Positions 1 to 5,144 of a DNA stretch of 6,408 nt are shown here, one piece after another. The notes beneath the pieces were generated by a model. That model saw only the letters and a program-made list of their open reading frames with translations, made no database searches and was not told the origin of the DNA. Made by a program: the position numbers and the translations under genes. Source of the stretch: Candidatus Krumholzibacteriia bacterium (GTDB lineage: Bacteria; Krumholzibacteriota; Krumholzibacteriia; LZORAL124-64-63); assembly GCA_014859985.1 (NCBI GenBank), contig JACZKN010000553.1:1-6408 (forward strand), read 5' to 3'. Each line of letters begins with the position of its first letter. Position 1 is the stretch's first letter.

Positions 1-2
1 AG

Positions 3-623
3 CGGCGGCTGCCCCGGGACCTGACGGTGGAGCTGGCCGGCCGCCTGCTGGAGCTGCCGGACCCGGCCACCGAGCGCGGCCGCCGCGACCGCGCCCTGCT
101 GGAGATGATCTACGGCCTGGGCCTGCGCCTGGCCGAGACCGTGGGCCTGGACCTGGGGGACCTGGACATCCCCTCGGGCCGGGTCAAGGTCCTGGGCAAG
201 GGCGCCAAGGAGCGCATCCTGCCCCTGGGCGGCCTGGCCCTCGAGGCGTTGGCCGCCTACCTGGGCGACCGGCTGGAGCCGGCCGCCTGGCGCGACCTGC
301 AGGACGGCCGCGTGCGCGGCGACCTGGCGCAGGAGCCGGTGTTCGCGGGCCGACCGGGCCGGCGCATCGGCCGGCGCACGGTGCAGGCCAGGGTCGCGGC
401 CTACGCGGCGGAACTGGCGGCCGGTTCCGGCGTATCGCCGCACACCCTGCGCCACAGTTTCGCCACGCACCTGCTCGAGGGCGGCGCGGGGATCCGCGTC
501 GTCCAGGAACTGCTGGGGCACCGCAACCTGGCGACGACCCAGATCTACACCCACCTGGGCCGGGGGCGCCTGCGCGAGGCCTTCGACGCCGCGCACCCGC
601 GCTCCGGTCGCAAGAAAGGCTGA
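3..623 (+). CDS. xerC: Tyrosine recombinase XerC (5'-truncated by window edge)
   Basis: C-terminal catalytic part of a Xer tyrosine recombinase, which with a partner resolves chromosome dimers at dif sites by cutting and rejoining DNA through a phosphotyrosine link. All catalytic positions of the family are visible: the first Arg in YGLGLR (codon 126-128), the beta-hairpin Lys in GKGAKER, His and Arg of HTLRH (441-443 and 450-452), His of LLGHRNL (519-521) and the nucleophile Tyr of TQIYTH (546-548). A GTG at 27 is in frame, but the codons before it read RRLPRDLT, which matches the linker seen before the Xer catalytic domain. The gene therefore very likely starts upstream of the window, and the N-terminal SAM-like core-binding domain (about 90-100 residues) is missing only because of the cut. 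It ends 6 nt before hslV. The XerC rather than XerD name rests on the hslV linkage; the domain itself does not separate them cleanly. Confidence 0.9.
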   Translation, partial: RRLPRDLTVELAGRLLELPDPATERGRRDRALLEMIYGLGLRLAETVGLDLGDLDIPSGRVKVLGKGAKERILPLGGLALEALAAYLGDRLEPAAWRDLQDGRVRGDLAQEPVFAGRPGRRIGRRTVQARVAAYAAELAAGSGVSPHTLRHSFATHLLEGGAGIRVVQELLGHRNLATTQIYTHLGRGRLREAFDAAHPRSGRKKG

Positions 624-629
624 GCGAGC

Positions 630-1199
630 ATGGCACGGATCCGTTCCACCACGGTGCTGGCGGTCCTCAGGGACGGCCGGGGCGCCATCGGCAGCGACGG
701 CCAGGTGACCCTGGGCACCACGGTGGCCAAGCACGGCGCGGTGAAGGTGCGCCGGCTCTTCGGGGGCCGGGTGCTGGCGGGCTTCGCCGGCGGCGCCGCC
801 GACGCCTTCAGCCTCTTCGAGAAGTTCGAGGGGCACCTGGAGCGCTACCGCGGCCACCTCAAGCGGGCGACGGTGGAGCTGGCCCGGGAGTGGCGCAGCG
901 ACCGCTTCCTGCGGCGCCTGGAGGCCATGATGATCGTCATGGACAAGGACGACATCTTCACCGTCAGCGGCAACGGCGACGTGATCGAAGCCGACGACCA
1001 CGTGGCGGCCATCGGCTCGGGCGGGCCCTACGCCCTGGCCGCGGCCCGTGCGCTGGTGGCCAACACGTCCCTGGACGCGGCCGTGGTCTGCCGCCAGGGG
1101 CTGGAGATCGCCGGCCGCATCTGCATCTACACCAACACCAACATCACCCTGCTGGATCTGGGCGAGGGGGAGGCCGGCGATGCGCGTGCGGCAGATTGA
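630..1199 (+). CDS. hslV: ATP-dependent protease proteolytic subunit HslV (ClpQ)
   Basis: Threonine peptidase of the HslUV (ClpYQ) complex: a proteasome-like double hexamer in the cytoplasm that degrades proteins unfolded by HslU. The 189-residue product matches the family along its length. It begins MARIRSTTV, so the catalytic N-terminal Thr of the mature enzyme is residue 7 (codon 648-650) and a six-residue propeptide must be removed. Mature-numbered catalytic residues are present: Asp17 (precursor 23, in SDGQ), Lys33 (precursor 39, just before VRRLF) and Ser124 (precursor 130, in GSGG). Other family signatures are GFAGG, VSGNGDVIE and ICIYTN. The start is ATG with a modest AAGAAAGG ribosome binding site at 612-619; no closer in-frame start exists before TTV. 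The last seven codons overlap the start of hslU, which suggests translational coupling. The identification is secure. Confidence 0.97.
   Translation: MARIRSTTVLAVLRDGRGAIGSDGQVTLGTTVAKHGAVKVRRLFGGRVLAGFAGGAADAFSLFEKFEGHLERYRGHLKRATVELAREWRSDRFLRRLEAMMIVMDKDDIFTVSGNGDVIEADDHVAAIGSGGPYALAAARALVANTSLDAAVVCRQGLEIAGRICIYTNTNITLLDLGEGEAGDARAAD
1166..1173 (+). promoter_or_regulatory. Ribosome binding site of hslU
   Basis: GGGGGAGG lies inside the 3' end of hslV, 6 nt before ATG 1180. It is the strongest Shine-Dalgarno match near the hslU start and favours ATG 1180 over ATG 1210, which has only a weak GCAAGG nearby. Confidence 0.7.
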
Positions 1200-2544
1200 G
1201 AGCAAGGCCATGTACACCTGCCACGAGATCGTGGCCCTGCTCGACCGCTACATCATCGGCCAGGCCGAGGCCAAGAAGGCCGTGGCCATCGCCCTGCGCA
1301 ACCGCTGGCGGCGGATGCAGCTGCCGGCGCAGATGCGGCGCGAGGTGGTGCCCAACAACATCATCCTGATCGGCCCGACGGGCGTCGGCAAGACCGAGAT
1401 CGCCCGGCGCCTGAGCCAGCTGGCGGACCTGCCGTTCCTGAAGGTGGAGGCCACCAAGTTCACCGAGAAGGGCTACGTGGGCCGGGACGTGGACTCCATG
1501 GTGCGCGACCTGGTGGAGAACGCGGTGATGCTGGTCCGGCGCAAGCGCGAGGAACGCTTCGCCGCGGAGATCGCCCGCGCCGTGGAGGACCGGCTGGTGG
1601 ATCTGCTCTTTCCGCCCCTGGCGGGGACGGACGAGGACCCGGAGCGCCGGGCCCGCTGGGAGCGCAGCCGCCAGAAGATCCGCGCCCAGCTGCAGGAGGG
1701 GGTGCTGGACGACCGCGAGGTGACCGTCACCACCGAGCAGAGCCGCGTGCCGATGGCAAACATCTTCACCGCCGCGGGCGAGGAGTTCGACGCCTCCTTC
1801 GGCGACAGCCTCAAGGGCCTGTTCCCCAAGCAGCGCACCGAGCGCAAGGTCAAGGTCGCCAAGGCGAAGGTGCTGCTGCACGAGCAGGAGGCGGAGAAGC
1901 GCCTGGACATGGAGCAGATCACCGCCGAGGCTATCGACCTGGTGGAGAACGGCGGCATCATCTTCCTGGACGAGATCGACAAGATCGCCGTCGGCCCCGG
2001 CGGCCGCGGCGGCGGCGGGCCGGACGTCAGCCGCGAGGGCGTGCAGCGGGACCTCCTGCCTATCGTCGAGGGTTCGACCGTGACCACCAAGCACGGCCCG
2101 GTCAAGACCGACCACGTGCTGTTCATCGCCGCGGGCGCCTTCCACATGAGCAAGCCCAGCGACCTGATCCCCGAGCTGCAGGGCCGTTTCCCCATCCGCG
2201 TCGAGCTGGGCAGCCTGGGCGAGGAGGAGTTCGTGCGCATCCTGCGCGACACCGAGGGCTCGCTGGTCCGCCAGTACCAGGCCCTGCTGGCGGTGGACAA
2301 CTGCCAGCTGACGGTGACCGAGGACGCCCTGCACGAGCTGGCCCGCCTGGCCGCCGAGCTGAACAAGCGGCTGGAGAACATCGGCGCCCGCCGCCTGCAG
2401 ACGGTCCTGGCCCAGCTGCTGGACGGCGTGCTCTACGACGTGCCCGACAGCCACACCGGCCCGCTGCTGGTGGACGCCGCCTTCGTGCGCGAGCGCCTGG
2501 AGACCATGGTCCGGGACGAGGACCTCAGCCGCTACATCCTGTAG
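1180..2544 (+). CDS. hslU: ATP-dependent protease ATPase subunit HslU (ClpY)
   Basis: AAA+ unfoldase that forms a hexameric ring, captures and unfolds substrates using ATP, and feeds them into HslV. The 454-residue product has the whole family layout: N-terminal YIIGQ motif (24-28), Walker A GPTGVGKT (65-72), pore loop GYVG (98-101), the charged helical intermediate domain (about 110-245), Walker B IIFLDEID (260-267), the PDVSREGVQRDLLP segment (281-294), arginine finger in PELQGRFP (Arg336), sensor-2 GARR (402-405) and the C-terminal tail DEDLSRYIL that docks into HslV. An open frame continues upstream to 1048, but that part is low-complexity Arg/Pro/Trp sequence overlapping hslV and is not coding. 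ATG 1180 is chosen for its strong ribosome binding site; ATG 1210 (MYTCHEIV) would give 444 residues, closer to the E. coli length of 443, and cannot be excluded. The gene overlaps hslV by 20 nt. Confidence 0.97.
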   Translation: MRVRQIESKAMYTCHEIVALLDRYIIGQAEAKKAVAIALRNRWRRMQLPAQMRREVVPNNIILIGPTGVGKTEIARRLSQLADLPFLKVEATKFTEKGYVGRDVDSMVRDLVENAVMLVRRKREERFAAEIARAVEDRLVDLLFPPLAGTDEDPERRARWERSRQKIRAQLQEGVLDDREVTVTTEQSRVPMANIFTAAGEEFDASFGDSLKGLFPKQRTERKVKVAKAKVLLHEQEAEKRLDMEQITAEAIDLVENGGIIFLDEIDKIAVGPGGRGGGGPDVSREGVQRDLLPIVEGSTVTTKHGPVKTDHVLFIAAGAFHMSKPSDLIPELQGRFPIRVELGSLGEEEFVRILRDTEGSLVRQYQALLAVDNCQLTVTEDALHELARLAAELNKRLENIGARRLQTVLAQLLDGVLYDVPDSHTGPLLVDAAFVRERLETMVRDEDLSRYIL

Positions 2545-2549
2545 GGGAC

Positions 2550-2553
2550 GGAG
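2550..2553 (+). promoter_or_regulatory. Ribosome binding site of the AlkP-superfamily gene
   Basis: GGAG, 6 nt before GTG 2560 and just after the hslU stop (2542-2544). It supports the GTG start; the next in-frame Met codon is deep inside the membrane region. Confidence 0.55.
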
Positions 2554-2559
2554 CCGAGC

Positions 2560-4113
2560 GTGGAACCGCGCAACCCCATCGCCGCCCGCCTGCGCTGCCT
2601 GCTGCTGTGGCCGTGGCATGCGCTGTTGATCGGCGCGCTGCCGGTGCTGCACTTCTGGCAGAAGAACTTCCGTCTCGCGGGCCTGGGCGACGGCGTGCGC
2701 CTGCTGGCTCTGGGGGCGGTCCTGTCGCTGCTGCTGCTGGTCGTGCTGCGGCTGTGGCTGCGGGACTGGGGGCGGGCGGGCCTGGTGGCGGCGCTGCTGG
2801 TGGCGGTGGCGGCCAAGGGGCAGGCCATGGGAATGGTGCCGAGCCTCGGCCTGCTCGCGCTGGCCGCGGCCCTGCTGCTGCTGCTCGTGCGGTGGCGACC
2901 GCCGGTGGCGCCCCTGACCGGGGCCCTGAACGCGGCTCTCCTGGTGCTGGTGGCCTTGCCGGTGGGGCTGAAGCTGCGTCAGGAGACGGGCCCCGAGCCG
3001 CCGTCGCCGCTGCCGGTCGCCGCGCAGCCGATGGTCGCGGGGCCGCCCGCCCGTCCCGGTCTGCCGGACGTCTACTTCATCCTGGTCGACGGCCTCGGCC
3101 AACCCGCCACCGTGAACGAGCTGTTCCGCATGCCCCGGGGCTCGCTCACCGACGGCCTGCGCCGGCGCGGCGCCCGGATCCTGCAAGCGGCCCGGGCCAA
3201 CTACCCCCAGACGGGCCTGTCCCTGGCTTCCACCCTGAACGCGGCCCCGGTGCCGCGCCTGCTGCGCATCCCCGAGCTCCGCAGCCGGGACCGCCGGCCC
3301 CTGGCCGCCCTGGTCGCCGACAGCCGCGTCGAACGCACCTTCCGCCAGGCGGGCTACCGGGTGGTCACCTATCCCTCGGGCTATCCGCTGACCCGCGTCG
3401 GCAGGTCCGGCGAGGGCCGCAGGCCCCGGATCGCCCCGAATTTCCTGGAGCTCTACGTCCTGAACGACGGCGCGGTGCCGCTGCTGCTGCAGCTGCTCGG
3501 CCGGGGACCGGCCGACCTGCAGTACGCCCTGCACCGCCACCGCCTGGACTACATCCTCGACCACCTGCCGGAGGCGCGGCGGGGAGCCCGGCCCGACGAG
3601 CCGGTGTTCGTGTTCGCCCACCTGCTGGCGCCCCATCCGCCCTTCGTCTGGGGCCCGGGCGGCGCCGCGTTGGCCTCGACCGGCCTGTTCTCCTTCGGCG
3701 ACGGCAACGACTGGGTGGCCGCCAACCCCGACGAGACCACTCCCTACGGCGTGTTCTGGAAGAACCAGGCGACCCACGTGATGCGCCGGCTGGAGGCCAC
3801 GGTCGACGCCATCGTGGCCGCCTCGCCGCAGCCGCCGGTGATCATCATCCAGGGGGACCATGGGCCGGGCTCGCAGCTGCACTGGGACCACCCGCAGCGG
3901 ACGAACCTGACCGAGCGTTTCGGCATCTTCAGCGCCTGGGTCCTGCCGCCTGGCCTGGCGGTGCCCCTGCGCGAGGACATGACCGCCATGGCCACCTTCC
4001 CGGCCCTCTTCGCCGCCCTGTTCGGCGAGCCCCTGCCGCCGCTGGAGGAAGGGATGTGGTTCGCGCGCATGGCGTACCCGTACGAGTACTTCGAGGCCGC
4101 GGCGGGACCCTGA
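2560..4113 (+). CDS. Membrane-anchored AlkP-superfamily (sulfatase/phosphotransferase-like) protein
   Basis: A 517-residue protein with a hydrophobic N-terminal third and a soluble alkaline-phosphatase-superfamily domain, the general plan of LTA-synthase/EptA-like and other membrane sulfatase-like enzymes. About five membrane segments are visible (near 12-32, 46-67, 73-87, 95-111 and 121-138), followed by a Pro-rich linker (145-168). The catalytic domain opens with DVYFILVDGLG (metal-ligand candidate Asp177) and has NYPQTGLSLASTLN, whose Thr218 sits where the nucleophile is expected. APHPPF (His359) and IIQGDHGPGS (Asp433, His434) supply further metal ligands. By analogy the domain faces the periplasm and acts on a lipid, glycan or phosphoester group; the substrate cannot be read from the sequence. 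The GTG start lies 15 nt after hslU, so the gene is probably cotranscribed with hslVU. Hits would most likely be named 'sulfatase-like hydrolase/transferase'. Fold assignment is fairly sure, the reaction is not. Confidence 0.82.
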   Translation: MEPRNPIAARLRCLLLWPWHALLIGALPVLHFWQKNFRLAGLGDGVRLLALGAVLSLLLLVVLRLWLRDWGRAGLVAALLVAVAAKGQAMGMVPSLGLLALAAALLLLLVRWRPPVAPLTGALNAALLVLVALPVGLKLRQETGPEPPSPLPVAAQPMVAGPPARPGLPDVYFILVDGLGQPATVNELFRMPRGSLTDGLRRRGARILQAARANYPQTGLSLASTLNAAPVPRLLRIPELRSRDRRPLAALVADSRVERTFRQAGYRVVTYPSGYPLTRVGRSGEGRRPRIAPNFLELYVLNDGAVPLLLQLLGRGPADLQYALHRHRLDYILDHLPEARRGARPDEPVFVFAHLLAPHPPFVWGPGGAALASTGLFSFGDGNDWVAANPDETTPYGVFWKNQATHVMRRLEATVDAIVAASPQPPVIIIQGDHGPGSQLHWDHPQRTNLTERFGIFSAWVLPPGLAVPLREDMTAMATFPALFAALFGEPLPPLEEGMWFARMAYPYEYFEAAAGP

Positions 4114-4125
4114 GGCCCGCCGCAA

Positions 4126-4142
4126 CCGGAGGTGGACTCCGG
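4126..4142. repeat. Perfect 6-bp inverted repeat (hairpin)
   Basis: CCGGAG (4126-4131), a five-base loop GTGGA, then CTCCGG (4137-4142). It starts 12 nt after the stop of the membrane enzyme gene and overlaps the proposed -35 element of argF. No T-run follows, so a standard intrinsic terminator is not supported. It could be a weak attenuating stem, an operator half-site pair, or chance in GC-rich DNA. Confidence 0.4.
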
Positions 4143-4160
4143 CGGCGGATCGGCTATGTT
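4133..4160 (+). promoter_or_regulatory. Putative sigma70-type promoter of argF
   Basis: TGGACT (4133-4138, four of six matches to TTGACA) and TATGTT (4155-4160, four of six to TATAAT) are separated by 16 bp. They lie in the only sizeable intergenic gap, and TATGTT is a notable AT-rich island in very GC-rich sequence. Transcription would begin near 4167 and leave a leader of about 40 nt before TTG 4210. This is inference from position and consensus; no ARG-box-like operator was seen. Confidence 0.45.
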
Positions 4161-4196
4161 TGCGGTGCTCGGACGGACGGCCAACCACCCCGTGAC

Positions 4197-4201
4197 GGAG
4201 G
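4197..4201 (+). promoter_or_regulatory. Ribosome binding site that sets the argF start
   Basis: GGAGG with an 8-nt spacer to TTG 4210. The upstream in-frame candidates (GTG 4132, ATG 4156, GTG 4192) lack a comparable site, except that GTG 4132 closely follows GGAGG at 4128-4132, which overlaps it and so cannot serve it. Confidence 0.65.
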
Positions 4202-4209
4202 TCGCGATC

Positions 4210-5136
4210 TTGGCGGACAAGAACCCGGACAAGCAGGATTTCCTGGCCATCGACGAATGGACCTACCCCGAACTGCGCACCATCCTGGACCTGGCCAAGG
4301 CGCAGAAGCCCCTGGCCCGCGCCCACAAGCTGCCCCACACCCTGCCGAACCGGGTGCTGGCCTGCGTCTTCGCCAAGCCCAGCCTGCGCACCCGCGTCAG
4401 CTTCGAGGTGGCCATGCGCCAGCTCGGCGGCCAGTCCATGTTCATCACCGACAAGGAGATCGGCATGGGCGTGCGGGAGTCGGTCCACGACGTGGCCAAG
4501 GTCATGAGCCGGCTCTGCGACGGCATCATGATCCGCTGGTTCGACGACAACGAGGTGCGCGAACTGGCGCGGCACGCCACCGTGCCGGTGATCAACGGCC
4601 TGACCGACCTGACCCATCCCTGCCAGGTGATGGCCGACATCCTGACCGTCGAGGAGCACCTGGGCACCATCGAGGGCAAGACCGTGGTGATGGTGGGCGA
4701 CGGCAACAACCTGGCCAACAGCTGGCTGAACGCCTCGATCCGCTTCCCCTTCAACTTCATCCTGGCCTGCCCCGAGGGCTACGAGCCGGACGCGGGCATC
4801 ATGGACAAGGCCGAGAACGCGGGCGCCTCGTTCATGATCACCCACGACCCGCAGGAGGCTGTCGAGGGCGCCCACGTCATCTACGGCGACGCGTTCTACA
4901 GCATGGGCCAGGAGGACGAGGCGGCCAAGCGGCGCCGGGACTTCGCGCCCTTCCAGATCAACGCCAGGCTGCTGGAGGCGGCTCACCCCGAGCACATCGT
5001 GCTGCACTGCCTGCCCGCCCACCGGGGGGAGGAGATCACCGACGAGGTGATGGACGGTCCCCACGCGGTGGTCTTCGACGAGGCGGAGAACCGCCTGCAC
5101 GCCCAGCGCGCCATCCTGGCGACGCTGATCCGGTAG
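4210..5136 (+). CDS. argF: Ornithine carbamoyltransferase
   Basis: Transfers the carbamoyl group of carbamoyl phosphate to L-ornithine to give L-citrulline in arginine biosynthesis; cytoplasmic and usually a trimer. From TTG 4210 the product has 308 residues, typical of the family. The carbamoyl-phosphate site is KPSLRTRVSFE (SLRTR at 58-62, with Leu where Thr is more common in STRTR). THPCQ follows (HPCQ at 136-139), then the VGDGNN turn opening the ornithine domain (163-167), the ornithine-loop SMGQ (231-234) and HCLPAHRG (266-273, with the active-site Cys268). HCLPAHRG and the SMG loop favour ornithine over acetyl- or succinyl-ornithine as substrate. The frame stays open to GTG 4132, but those extra 26 codons (including MFAVLGRTANHP) would contain the promoter and are not conserved-looking; homology normally begins near DFLAID. 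It appears to start its own transcript and is followed at once by a lipoprotein gene. No other arg gene is in view. Confidence 0.94.
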   Translation: MADKNPDKQDFLAIDEWTYPELRTILDLAKAQKPLARAHKLPHTLPNRVLACVFAKPSLRTRVSFEVAMRQLGGQSMFITDKEIGMGVRESVHDVAKVMSRLCDGIMIRWFDDNEVRELARHATVPVINGLTDLTHPCQVMADILTVEEHLGTIEGKTVVMVGDGNNLANSWLNASIRFPFNFILACPEGYEPDAGIMDKAENAGASFMITHDPQEAVEGAHVIYGDAFYSMGQEDEAAKRRRDFAPFQINARLLEAAHPEHIVLHCLPAHRGEEITDEVMDGPHAVVFDEAENRLHAQRAILATLIR

Positions 5137-5139
5137 GGG
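5135..5139 (+). promoter_or_regulatory. Possible ribosome binding site for the lipoprotein gene
   Basis: AGGGG overlaps the argF stop codon (TAG 5134-5136) and lies 5 nt before ATC 5145. This suggests translational coupling to argF if ATC, or an ATG misread as ATC, is the start. Confidence 0.35.
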
Positions 5140-5144
5140 CCGCG

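Noticed and set aside
1048..1179. N-terminal extension of the hslU frame overlapping hslV
   Set aside because: It reads as Trp/Arg/Pro/Thr-rich nonsense and is fully covered by hslV; HslU homology starts after ATG 1180 or 1210.
1473..2381. A 302-codon minus-strand open frame inside hslU
   Set aside because: Ser/Arg-rich shadow of hslU with no domain and no ribosome binding site that I could support.
2720..2890. CTG-rich runs that look like a microsatellite
   Set aside because: These encode the Leu-rich membrane helices of the AlkP-superfamily protein and are explained by codon bias.
4126..4142. Intrinsic terminator after the AlkP-superfamily gene
   Set aside because: The stem is only 6 bp and is not followed by a T-run, so it is listed as a hairpin only.
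1144..5100. A 1318-codon open frame on the minus strand spanning hslU, the AlkP-superfamily gene and argF
   Set aside because: It lies antisense to three well-identified genes. Strong GC3 bias removes stop codons from the complementary frame, and the translation is low-complexity (His, Gln, Arg, Gly, Val-rich) with no recognisable domain.
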